Positions 11,444 through 21,522 of a DNA stretch of 64,000 bases are shown piece after piece. Below the pieces are notes generated by a model. That model ran no database searches. It had not been told where the DNA came from and was given only the letters and a program-made list of their open reading frames with translations. Origin of the DNA: Mesostigma viride (taxonomy: Eukaryota > Streptophyta > Mesostigmatophyceae > Mesostigmatales > Mesostigmataceae). The position numbers and the translations under genes were made by a program. Location: the NCBI GenBank assembly GCA_009746045.1, contig RPFO01001415.1:1-64000 (forward strand), in the 5' to 3' direction. The stretch's first letter is position 1. Every line of letters starts with the position of its first letter.

Positions 11444-11477
11444 TAGGGTTCTGCAGTCTAGCCCAGCGGAGCGGCCA

Positions 11478-12107
11478 TTGGCAAATGCAAAGCAAGGGGC
11501 AGCACAAGATCTATCGGACAGTGTACCCGTAACTGATGGTAATGAAAAGCTTGTTTCTATTTACGGAATTGCCTCTCGTCTGCACACATTATTTGGCCAT
11601 GGCACAAATGCTTACAAATTTGCAAATGCATTGGGTGCAGGGGCAGACTGCTTTTGGCAGCATGTCGAGATTGCTATGCGCATCAGTTGTCCTGTGTGTC
11701 AGGCTACTGGGCCAAAGCTTCCCCGCCACCATGCTAAGCATCCCTCCGCATGCAAAGGGCAGATTGTAGGCGACGTACTGTTCTGGGCGCTTCCCCCTTA
11801 TTTCATAGCCATAGATAGGTATGCTCATAATGTAGCAGTCATCCCGCTGCGGGGTCAGTCAGCGGAAGATTTGGCGGAGGCTATTGACATTCTCTCTGCG
11901 TTTTTCTCTCCTATTGAGTCACTGCAAATGGACAGGCAGTTCGCATGCTTTGAGAGTAAGCCGGGGTTTGAGTACCTCTGGACAGTGGGCCGTCAAGACC
12001 ATGAAGGGCAAGGTTTGGTGGAACGTGCTGTCTGTGCAGGAAATTTAGACAAGCTGCAAGGCGGAACGGTGAGGCTGCTCTTGGTTCTTATGCTAATTCC
12101 CGTTTAG
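11478..12107 (+). pseudogene. Integrase zinc finger and catalytic core (second element)
   Basis: The 209-aa frame has an H-x4-H pair in HTLFGH, C-P-V-C about 30 residues later, then a retroviral-type core: Asp in VGDVLFW, YFIAIDRYAHNVAVIPL, a second Asp in LQMDRQF, and a Glu in GQGLVERAV. All three DDE positions can be assigned. The frame is lost before the C-terminal domain. It would catalyse integration; this fragment is a relic. Confidence 0.78.
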
Positions 12108-12231
12108 TGTGGGCTTTGCATATTTCTGCATGCCTAAACCGCCGTGTGCTCCTTTCAGTGCCTTCACGCAATTGTGTTATCACTGCAGAGGGCTTGCAGC
12201 ATGGCCACTACCTGCCTGAAGTAGAAGAGGA

Positions 12232-12555
12232 ATGCATGGGCACAGCATTTGCAACAAAAGTTTGCCGGATCTAGTTCGAAGGGATATGCGTAGGCCGGTT
12301 ACCGCCTATAGCGTAGGGGACCAGGTTTGGATTCATGATGAGGGCTCCTTTGGCAAGAGGGGACAATGGGAGGGCCCAGCCACTGTGGAGGCTGTGGACG
12401 TGCATGTACGCAAGGCGATTGTGTCCTTGCAGGGCAAGCAACACCACATTCCCTGGAGCAGACTCAAGCCTTACCTGCCGCACACGAGCGCATGGGAGCG
12501 ACTTCTCCACTACTACGTACGCGGACGTGGCGCACTTCGTGCGAGAGCCAGGTGA
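12232..12555 (+). pseudogene. Integrase C-terminal domain (second element)
   Basis: Residues about 25-80 read YSVGDQVWIHDEG, W-E-G-P-A-T-V-E-A-V, then a strand pattern ending PWSRLKPY. This is the SH3-like DNA-binding domain that ends many retroelement integrases. It follows the core after about 120 bases of frame-broken sequence. Confidence 0.7.
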
Positions 12556-12859
12556 TGTTCCCACCTCTCCCGGCCCTCGTTCTCTGCCTGCCTAGAGCTG
12601 AACCTATGGATGTCTTTGTGGGGAATAGCGAGGACGATGGTGACGTAGATGATCATTGGTGGGGACGTGCGGGCTCTAGCGGAGGATGTTCGAGGCGTAA
12701 TGAGTGAGCCCCCTGCTGACCTGCGCGAGGGTAGTAGGGCGGGCTTTACTCCTGCCGTTAGCCAGGATCCGGCTGCCGTTAGTCAGCCTAGCCGGGGGCG
12801 TGGTGGTTTGCTGAACAAGATTGTGCTAGGGCTGAGGCGCCGAGACAATACCATGGGGC

Positions 12860-13312
12860 TTGCTTCCCTTCGCAACCCAACCTGTGCATGCAATGGGCAG
12901 TGCACCACCTCTGCTTGACCCGAGCATCGCTGTGATTTCCTCACTCTCGGCCACTTGGTCACTTCAGTGTGGACTTCTCGTGGACACCCAAGCCCAGGTC
13001 TCCATTATTGGGGAGTATTGTGTAGATGATGATTGTCCCTTGTTTCCCTCCCGGTGGACCCAGGTCACTGACTTTGCTAGGTCGGGGTCTTACAAGGTCT
13101 TGGGGGAGATCCCACTAGAGATCCTGGGTGTTGAGACGCCTATGTGTGTGGTGGAGGGATACGAGGGGCCAGCACTTTTGGGGCAGCCATTCTTGTCCCT
13201 ACCCGGGGTCATGTCAGTTAGTAGCACACAGTTGTCTCAAGCGGGCTTTGGTTACCTGAGATTAAACAATTTCTCCCTTGATGTAGCGACTAGCTTAAAT
13301 GGTACTGACTGA
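12860..13312 (+). pseudogene. Retropepsin-like domain downstream of the integrase (second element)
   Basis: The 150-aa frame has the retropepsin layout: L-L-V-D-T-Q-A-Q-V-S-I-I where D-T/S-G-A is expected, a middle strand YKVLGEIPLEIL, and the second signature A-L-L-G-Q-P-F-L. The active-site Gly is replaced by Gln, which should impair catalysis, so this is either inactive or a non-enzymatic relative. Its place after the integrase is unusual. Confidence 0.65.
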
Positions 13313-15006
13313 TATTTATAGCGGGCAGTACCAACTGTCCGCTACAAATAGCGGACAGTTGGTTGGGAGCATATAACACGAATGCCAGTAGGTATTTCCT
13401 TGATATATTTTTAGCCAGGCGTCTTCAGCTAGATGTGTACTACGTCCCGTACATAAACATCACTACATTCTGACAAGTACGCAGGGACTAATTATTATTG
13501 ACCAAAGTACAGGGGGTACCCTGTTCAATGGGACGAAAACGTGAATGTAAAATATTGACATCCGTGCAGATTTGCCGCCATGGCGGTGCAGAAAACTGAC
13601 TGGCGCAGGAGCGTCGATGCATGGATTCGTTCCAAAATTTGTAGGCACACTTCATACGTCATAAGGATGCTATAGACCTAGTAATTGCGCAACCTCTAGC
13701 GAGGCGCGCAATCATCTGGGGCTGGTTTTTATTGCGTCAACACGCGTTCACTACCACGGGGGTGCCGATGAAGCTAGCACTTGGTACTTGCCGTTTTATC
13801 ATTGAATATTTCGCAACGATTAACTTTCTTATGATGTATATCGCATAGTTCATCAGCGCTGTGGGCCAGGGAAGCCTCGGGGCATCGTTTCTGTCATGAG
13901 CTTGCTACCTGTCAGACAGCCTTTTTTGCGGTAGTTGGACCTGGCGCAGTTTGCAGTCGGCCTGCCGCTGCCGTGAAGGAGGTAAAGTGGTTTTATCGTT
14001 CGGTAAGTAATCCCGGACTTAATATTAAGGTTTCGTGGTGTGAAAGTTCCCTCCTTACTACTTTTATGTAATGGTTTGTCGTGGTGGCTGGGTACAACCA
14101 TTTCGCCCAGTTTATCATCCGTTTTGTTCATGGTTAGCTGCGTCTTCATCCTATATACTAGAGTAACGATCGATGTAATGCTTAAATATGTTGTGCATGG
14201 TATTGTGATGGGTTTTCTTGCCTACATTCTTTGGAAAGATGGTATCTTGGCCAGGTTTTGGTTAGCTTTTTGGTTTTGTTAGTAGAGGACACCCCATAGC
14301 CAGTTAGCAGCTAGTACGATAAAGCCCAGCATACAGGGAGCACTAGCTAGCATTGTCATTGAGCTAGGCTTACTTGCACTTGTTTATTACAGCATCAGCA
14401 CAAGAAAAAAGTGAGCATCGTGTTTGGCTTGTGTGGTTTCAAGGGTGTGCCCTTACCATGCTATGATACGTACAAATGTGACTATGCATAGGCGTGGTTA
14501 CCTATCTTTATATGCTATGATGGATGTTCTGCAGCCTGGACAGGATGTAATTAGCATGTTTGATCATCCATGATGTTTTTTGTTGCTAGGGGATAAGAAT
14601 TTGGCTTTGTAATGCTAGCAAGCGTCACCAGCCAAACTGTCCGCTATTTGTAGCGGGCAGTTATTTTTAGAGCTTGCAGCTGGGTCCCTGGGACACCCAT
14701 GATGTCAGTATTCAGAGGCCCTTACTGGCTTCCCATTCAACTGCCTTGGCAAGACCAGGACCAACAAACGTGATTTGACATCCAATATTGCATTATATGT
14801 GTCTCTTGTCTCGCACCCTGCGCACCCCCTGCCAGGGGGTGCTATATTTAGCACCCATAGGACATTGCAATATGACCAATGACATGACCCCCAAGGAGGT
14901 CCATATATGTGTGTGCTTTGGTCCTAGTATGGACCATAAATAATAATTAGGTTGGTTTGTGGGCATTATGATGCCATGCAAGTGCTAACTGACTGATATT
15001 TATAGC
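13304..15006. mobile_element. Putative insertion with terminal hairpins and 19-bp direct repeats
   Basis: The 19-base sequence ACTGACTGATATTTATAGC occurs at 13304-13322 and again at 14988-15006. Just inside the left copy is a perfect 14-bp stem with a 4-base loop (13331-13344 with 13349-13362). A matching hairpin in the opposite sense lies at 14635-14662, with loops CAAA and TTTG complementary to each other. No transposase was found inside; the only ORFs are short. The limits could be the 19-bp repeats or, on the right, the inner hairpin. Confidence 0.5.
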
Positions 15007-15038
15007 AGTGAGTTGGATACCGGGCTAGGGGCCTCTCC

Positions 15039-15350
15039 TTGACTATGGTGGCAGCCCTGAAAGGGGTAGAGTACAATGATTCTAAGTTGCCTCCTGCCCG
15101 TGATCTCATCACCCCTAAGGCCCTTACCCCTGAAAGCTTGGGGCTTAATTTCCATGACTTTGCTAAAGAGAGCCCCATGTCCTTCTTTGATGTAGCCAGG
15201 CTCGTCTCGACTGAGGAGGGTCTAGACAATCCAGCAAGCCAGCAAGCCAGCAACATGCCAACACAAGCCAGCACACATGCAGCAAGCACAGCGAGCACTT
15301 ACAACAAAGACGATATCACATCCCCAATCTCCCAGTACCTAGATATCTAG
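15039..15350 (+). CDS. Short hypothetical ORF
   Basis: The 103-aa ORF has ordinary composition at its N-terminus (LTPESLGLNFHDFAKESPMS) and a Ser/Thr/Ala-rich end. No family was recognised. It may be a leftover of the element that ends at 13312, separated from it by the insertion. It may also be chance. Confidence 0.22.
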   Translation: MTMVAALKGVEYNDSKLPPARDLITPKALTPESLGLNFHDFAKESPMSFFDVARLVSTEEGLDNPASQQASNMPTQASTHAASTASTYNKDDITSPISQYLDI

Positions 15351-15478
15351 TTGAGGCTGATTGCGGGTGGGGGCCACTCAGACGATGAATGGTGGCGACC
15401 TGCCAAAAATTGCCGCACATTGTGTACAGCACTGTCAATGCTACGTGACCTCTCAACAGAGGCCCATGTTCTATTACC

Positions 15479-15606
15479 ACAGCCATGACAGCCATGACAG
15501 CCATGACAGCCACGACAGCCACGACATCCACGACAGCCATGACAGCCATGACAGCCATGACAGCCATGAAAGCCATGACAGCCATGACAGCCATGACAGC
15601 CATGGC
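15479..15606. repeat. 9-bp minisatellite (GACAGCCAT)n, about 14 units
   Basis: The unit GACAGCCAT repeats with a few C/T and A changes. Being a multiple of three it gives Ser-His-Asp repeats on one strand and Met-Ala-Val on the other; neither is likely to be translated. Confidence 0.95.
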
Positions 15607-16058
15607 TGCTCGGCAGCGAACAATACTACAAAGTATATAGCCATAAGTATGAAGTATATAACCACAAGTATATAACCATACCCAACAAGCACGCCTGCTT
15701 AAAAATAAAAAATAAAAATAATTATGATGGGCTCCCTCGATTGACAACGCACTATCGGGACCTGACCCAAAGAAAGCAAGCCCGCTTATATGCGCGCTCC
15801 TACATGCATCGAGAAACAATGCACAACGCAGAAGAACCAAGACAGCTCGCAGTAAAGAAAAGAACACCAGCAACCCCGCTCGCCAGTTGCATGTACTTAC
15901 AAGTGTTGCAAGGTGATGGCGAGCACAGTCGACGGCAACTCGCCTGGCAACATTTGCTCCGCCTGGCAACATAACAAGGCAATATCACTCTTCGAAGTGA
16001 AGCTCAATTGGCAAATGCAGCAATCCAAAGGAACAATCGATAGTAATGCCGACACTTT

Positions 16059-16100
16059 ACTGGATTGGACTGGATTGGACCAATTTACTGGATTGGACCA
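16059..16100. repeat. Short tandem repeat of ACTGGATTGG
   Basis: Three units of about ten bases are visible, one separated by a few bases. Confidence 0.7.
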
Positions 16101-16447
16101 GTCTTCCACGACAAATACTGTCAAGCTCTGGAGAAAATCCATGATAAAATGCCTTATCTATCGGATTGAAATTAACGCTGACTGGCGTGCTTAGAAACAA
16201 GGTATTGAAACGTCGATCTACGTTTAGGTAAATGTCCATGCCGCCCCCGGCAATATCCGGAATGTTTCTCCCGCCATGGCTGCCGGGGGTCTGCTGTCTT
16301 GCACTTACGGCAAGCTTACGGCGCCTAATTACACCGTCCGCATTGGAAGTTTGTTATTATGGGTCAATTTTTGCCGTATTTGCATTACGAATAACCCTGG
16401 ATTGTTTGTTGGGGAGCCAGTTAGAGTCCCGGCTTTTTATTATTTAA

Positions 16448-18721
16448 GGGGAGGGGACATGCCTAAAGGGCACTTTTCTGGAAACCATAACTATGCATGT
16501 GCAAAAAATCCAATGATGATTGGGGACCATAAATATGATTTTAAAAAAATTTTCCAGCCACTTGGGGGGGGTACTAGCCCCCACCATACACCGGCGCTAA
16601 AAATAGAAAAAGACGCTATTTTAGTCACATTTTCCCTAGGACAATGGGCAAACATATTGGGACCAAATCATATATTCCCGCATAGTTCCCCCACTTTTGA
16701 GAAATTCTACCTAATTGGGACCAAGAAATAAGAATGTTTACTCACGTTGATGGATTTCCCGCAAAATAGGTACTTTTTTAATCAAAAAAAAAAAAAAACA
16801 AATCATTAACACATCATATCATGCTCCACCATATATTCCCAAATATTACAGGTGGGGGGGCATGCAGCCCCAAATTTTCAGGTCATTCTGACGAGCGCAC
16901 CTCTAGTTGATGGATTTCCTAGGTAGCCACCTGTGACGAAGCTAAGGGAGGTTTTTTAGTGTATCTTACACCATAAACACCCCTTTATCCATCCAAACCA
17001 TGCAAAAACTGGCCAAACCACATGCTGCCAACCTCTGCACATACGGTACCTCCTATGTTCAAGGCTTGACGCCATTCTGACAAGAACTGCCCAAGTTACA
17101 ACCATTCCAAGACGGCCACCCATGTAGACTCTACAAGGAAATTAGAGTAACCATTCAGCCACACTAGCACCTCCTTCTTCATCAAGGACATCTGCAAACT
17201 GACCAAAGCACACATAATTAACTCTTGCACGCTGACGGCAACGCATGCTCAACGTGGGGGGTCATTGTGACAAGAACTACTCAAGTTGATGGGTTTCCTA
17301 TATGACCACCTGACAAGGCGCTAAGGACCACTCAGTAAGTTAGTAACCCCACAATGCCACTTCATATGCCATCCAACATGCACCAAAACCATGCTGAGTA
17401 TGTTTACAATGTACGAAGGGGTGGCCACGCACCTCATATGTCTTCATCATCCCTCCAGCATGGCCAGCCTTGTAAATATGTTCATAGCCTTGACGATGGT
17501 AGCCCTAATATGCCTAAGCAGCATTTCCTATGTTTCTCCTAGGTTAGAGTGTAAGGTTGATGACAACCAAGCTAATCAACTCAACAACACCTCCTAAACT
17601 GTCCTCCCCGGCATGGATGACAAACTGGGACTATGGAGGGCAAGGAACCAAGTAGGAACATGGTATATATAGCTTGCATGCAGTCATGCATGTCAACCAT
17701 GGTTGGCTCAGCACATTGTAGTCTTGTCACATCATCATAACATAGGAAAGCTCAAACAACCATTGGTGCAAGCTATCTACATGCAGTCACACAAATGCAA
17801 TATCTCCAACATCATCATCACTAAAACACTTCCATCCCTGCACGATAAAATGCAAAGAAACCATTGGCGGCCCTTCAACGCATGAGCGCTGTGATGCCGC
17901 TGCGAAGAGAGGGTGCGTCACTCTCACACAACAAGAAGCGTCCATACGCACAACATCCTTGCCGGAACACGTTTTATGAAATGCCTTATACCTTCCCGAA
18001 GAGCTATAGGCTGCGACTGAAGCGGCCCTGATCACGACATCAACGAAAACAATCTAAAGCTGCCAGGTATTCGACAACACAACGGCAAGCGACGGCGAGA
18101 TAGCTGGCGGAAACTGCCCAAAAAGAACGCAAAAAACCTCGAACGATGAGCTCATAGAAGAAAGCACTGATAGCAGATAACATTCGCGACAAATCTGTAC
18201 CTCGCCCTCGTAAATCCCTCGCCCAGGCGCGCAACAACCGCCGTTCTTCCATGGACAGGTCAGACACGCACTGCGCAGGTCTGAACAATTACTTACCGAT
18301 AATGGCCGAAAATCTGGCAAAAGGCACCAGCTCGGTTTAGAAATCGATGCAAAGGGTATTAACGCCTGCTTCACGGTCAAAATAACCCTAAAAACCGCGA
18401 TTTTACTGCCGCTATCATGAATTCTATTTTATTCCGCGCGACCAAAAAATTCAGATTACCCCCCATGCCGATGGCATAAAAAAACAACAGCGATATTGTA
18501 AACCAGCTGATGTCCGCCACAAACTAACATCATAAACTCATCGTCTTTTAGATTCGAGTAAAATTTATGCATTTCGCCTGCCCTAGTGTGGTAGTTTCGC
18601 CTGAACGCAGTCGCCATGGCCACTTCCGCAAGGGGTGCGCGCACCGTGCACGTGAAATTTATGACCTTCGGTTCCGGCGCGAATTTTTTGGCGCCAAAAA
18701 ATTCGGGCATGTCCCGTCCCC
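16448..18721. mobile_element. TTAA-flanked DNA transposon, 2,274 bp, piggyBac-like target site
   Basis: It is flanked by TTAA at 16444-16447 and 18722-18725. Its ends are GGGGAGGGGACATGCC and the inverse of GGGGACGGGACATGCC (15 of 16 match). The inner TA element at about 20298-20316 holds the uninterrupted sequence with a single TTAA, an empty site that proves insertion. TTAA duplication is the hallmark of the piggyBac superfamily, but no transposase was recognised, so it is non-autonomous. The interior has diverged repeats around 16900-17310 (two blocks sharing a GTTGATGG-TTTCCTA segment) and no convincing gene. Confidence 0.85.
18681..18704. other. Perfect 24-bp palindrome next to the right TIR
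   Basis: The half-site is GAATTTTTTGGC and its exact reverse complement follows without a gap. It lies two bases inside the right terminal inverted repeat of the TTAA element and may be a subterminal transposase site. Confidence 0.8.
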
Positions 18722-19068
18722 TTAATTAAAACCTTTTGTTGGTTTGTTTGTCCTGCAGCCCTTCAAGGCACGTGGGTACTTATTTAATTAAATTTCTTTT
18801 GTTTGTTTGGTACTGAGATATGGTACACGCCGTCCCCAACCCGGCCCGGCGGCCCCCCTTTCGGCGGCCACACGGGCTATAGTCGCTCGGGTATTTCCTC
18901 GTAAATGGTGGGAGAGCCGCGATCGCAGCAATGGTGCTCACCACTAGACACTCCCGGCCAGTTAGGCTAGAAACACACGCCCTGATCAAGCATGCTGTTT
19001 CCGGCCCCACCGTCTAGGTCATCTAGTCGCTCCACACGTAAGCCAGCCATAATTTAGTCAATGCACAA

Positions 19069-19205
19069 GGATACACATTTCCATCACCATTCATCTTCAT
19101 CATCCTGAACGACTCGAAAACGCGGAAAAGATAACGGCAGGCTCGAGCTACCATGGTCCGGATTCTCCCGATTTCTGGCCTGCGCTGGTCATTGTCTCTT
19201 TGATA
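19069..19205. repeat. Dispersed ~138-bp repeat, copy 1
   Basis: It matches 55689-55826 with a few mismatches and small indels. No ORF or terminal inverted repeat was seen. Confidence 0.85.
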
Positions 19206-19226
19206 GTCAGTGGAGGTCTCAGGTCA

Positions 19227-19586
19227 GTGATACCATATTTTCCGGTGAAATGGGTGTTAGTTTATTTCCATATAACAGTTAAGGTGACCCAGGTATGCCA
19301 AAAATAGCCTGAAATGCCTAGTTGTGCCTAAATTGGGGTGCCCGCATTAATAAGGCGCGCCCTGCGACCAAGGTAGCCAGTGTACTGTAGATATATCGTC
19401 ATCCGGCATAAGTGTAAAGACCTGGTTCATGCCCATGAGTGCATGGAAGACTTCCAGTGGGCTGGGGGTGTCATTGTTAGGGCCCGGGTCCCATACTTTG
19501 TGTTGTTCCGTCGCCAGGAGCCAGTAACGACGCATAGCCAGGTTCCAAGAGGAGATAAACCGGCGGACCACGGTGATACCATATTT
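19227..19586. mobile_element. Insertion of ~346 bp with 14-bp direct repeats
   Basis: GTGATACCATATTT is present at 19227-19240 and 19573-19586. The inner TA element has one copy of the corresponding site at about 20110. Direct repeats of this length suit retroposition or another staggered-cut insertion. No coding sequence was recognised inside. Confidence 0.6.
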
Positions 19587-19623
19587 AATTGCTCAAGGCC
19601 CATAAGTATCGCACCGATGAGTA

Positions 19624-20417
19624 CACCGTCCGCATTGGAAGTTCTAACTAAATAATTAGCTTCTGGAAAATGTTCTGGCTGAAAACCATAAAAAAAACAA
19701 AAGAAAATTAATTAATTAACTCCGGGGGCTGAGGACTGGACTCAACAAACAAACAAACAAAATTAATTAATTAACTCATGTGGGCACGGGGTCGTCGCCC
19801 TGTGAGAAAACAAACAAATACTTTATATTATATAAAAGTACATAAAACCTTCGAAAATACCTTGGACAGGCGGGGAACATGAAATATCGTGAAAATCGAA
19901 AAAAAACCGTGAGACTCAGGCCGAGCGCGGGGTGAGGCGCGAACCAAGTGAACCGCTTTTGCATCCAGCAATCCACGCTCTAAGTACTGCCTCGGCAGGG
20001 CACGTCGGTCGGTACTCTGTAGAGGCTGAGGCCTGAGCGTGTCTACAGATGTACATGTAAGATGTACTACTCATGTGCGATACTTATGGGCCTTGAGCAA
20101 TTAAATAGGGTATCACTGACCTGAGACCTCCACTGACTAGTGACCGACTATAGCCTGTGGCCGCCGAAAGGGGGGCCGCCGGGCCGGGTTGGGGACGGCG
20201 TGTACCATATCTACCAAACAAACAAAAGAAATTTAATTAAATAAGTACCCACGTGCCTTGAACGGCTGCAGGACAAACAAACAAACAAAAGGTTTTAATT
20301 AAATAATAAAAACCCGCCGGGACTCTAACTGGCTCCCCAACAAACAATCCAGGGTTATTCGTAATGCAAATACGGCAAAAATTGACCCATAATAACAAAC
20401 TTCCAATGCGGACGGTG
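19624..20417. mobile_element. TA-flanked TIR transposon (inner copy), 794 bp, non-autonomous
   Basis: The ends are CACCGTCCGCATTGGAAGTT and its inverse, flanked by TA at 19622-19623 and 20418-20419. It is the reverse complement of the outer copy without that copy's insertions, and it sits at the outer copy's centre. Its arms contain several TTAATTAA runs, a stretch matching 20505-20600 in reverse, and the empty site for the TTAA element. No ORF of note. Confidence 0.88.
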
Positions 20418-20876
20418 TAGTACATCTTACATGTACATCTGTAGACACGCTCAGGCCTCATCAGCCTCTACTGAGTACCGACCGACGTCAGTGCCCTGCC
20501 GAGGCAGTACTGTAGAGCGTGGATTGCTGGATGCAAAAGCGGTTCACTTGGTTCGCGCCTCACCCCGCGCTCGGCCTGCGTCTCGCGGGTTTTTTTCGAT
20601 TTTCACGATATTTCATGTTCCCCGCCTGTCCAAGGTATTTTCGAAGGTTTTATGTACTTTATATTATATAATATAAAGTGTTTGTTTGTTTTCTCACAGG
20701 GCGACGACCCCGTGCCCACATGAGTTAATTAATTAATTTTGTTTGTTTGTTTGTTGAGTCCAGTCCTCAGCCCCCGGAGTTAATTAATTAATTTTCTTTT
20801 GTTTTTTTATGGTTTTCAGCCAGAACATTTTCCAGAAGCTAATTATTTATTTAAAACTTCCAATGCGGACGGTGTA

Positions 20877-21522
20877 ACTCCAGTAATTTACGCGCCCGCA
20901 GGCCCACAGGCCGACAGGCGAGCCTTGTATGCAGGCTACGGACCTGCTTGGAGTACCGCGCCAATAGGCTTGGGTGAGTCTGGATGCGCATCCAGATCAT
21001 GAGTCTGAAAAATATGGTCCGCATGCCTAGTTGCCACCCCGCACCAAGAGTCCCAAGGGCGGAAATTGCGGAGTTCCTGCCTCTGCGTTTTCGCGGGAGG
21101 CTGCGTGGGTGCGTCCTGGCTACTGTAGTGGCTACCACTGGTGGCGCGAATGCTTGGCTGCCGGGAGGGCTCGAGAGTCCGGGCTCTGCTCTGCCAGCAC
21201 TTCGCATTTACTCGGGAGTCGCTATGGCGTCGCAAAACCACGCCTACATAAGAACTTCCTTTTCAATGCTTCTTGCTGACGGTTTCTTGAAAGGCGAACT
21301 TAGAATTTATGGTGGGGCTCAGAACGTCTGATTAGGATAGGTGGGAAGAGCAGGGAAAGTACAAGGTGGAAACATGAACTCGACGTGTCGTGTAATCCAC
21401 GTGGGCATGTCCCTCTGCCGAGCAAAGGCGAATGCTGGCCTTGCAGCGTAACATGTTTTTAATGATATGCTTTGCCACGTCACTGACGGTGGGGAGAAGG
21501 GCTGGGCAGGAGGCGAGATAAT
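20877..21522. other. No gene seen; likely upstream region of the next gene
   Basis: Short ORFs occur on both strands but none has recognisable features. A segment at about 20944-21010 (CTTGGAGTACCGCGCC...) resembles 46796-46860, a short dispersed repeat. Confidence 0.4.

Larger units (their letters stand above)
10711..13312 (+). mobile_element. Degraded LTR-type element with order Gag - integrase - protease, no RT seen
   Basis: Downstream of the first retroelement lie, on the same strand, a gag with zinc knuckle (10713-11443), an integrase zinc finger and catalytic core (11478-12107), an integrase C-terminal domain (12232-12555) and an aspartic-protease-like domain (12860-13312). No reverse transcriptase or RNase H motif was seen in any frame here. 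No LTRs were recognised. The first retroelement interrupts the gag frame, so upstream parts of this element should lie left of the window. Gag-IN-PR is not the order of Ty1/copia (Gag-PR-IN-RT) or Ty3/gypsy (Gag-PR-RT-IN). Confidence 0.7.
16332..20874. mobile_element. TA-flanked TIR transposon (outer copy), split by later insertions
   Basis: The ends are inverted copies of CACCGTCCGCATTGGAAGTT and are flanked by TA at 16330-16331 and 20875-20876. The left half (16332-19621) and right half (20420-20874) correspond, in reverse, to the two halves of the inner copy at 19624-20417. The left half is enlarged by a TTAA-flanked insertion (16448-18721), extra sequence around 18895-19205, and an insertion at 19227-19586. 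No transposase ORF was found, so it is non-autonomous. TA target sites are typical of Tc1/mariner and some other DNA transposons; the superfamily is not decided. Confidence 0.85.

Noticed and set aside
17787-18710. Minus-strand ORFs of 82-108 aa in the TTAA element as a possible transposase
   Set aside because: No DDE/D motif or Cys-rich domain of piggyBac transposases was seen; each ORF is short and in a different frame.
20505-20600. tRNA-like segment (GAGCG, GGTTCGCGCC B-box-like, trailing T run) in the right arm of the TA element
   Set aside because: No proper anticodon stem or acceptor stem could be folded by hand; left unannotated.
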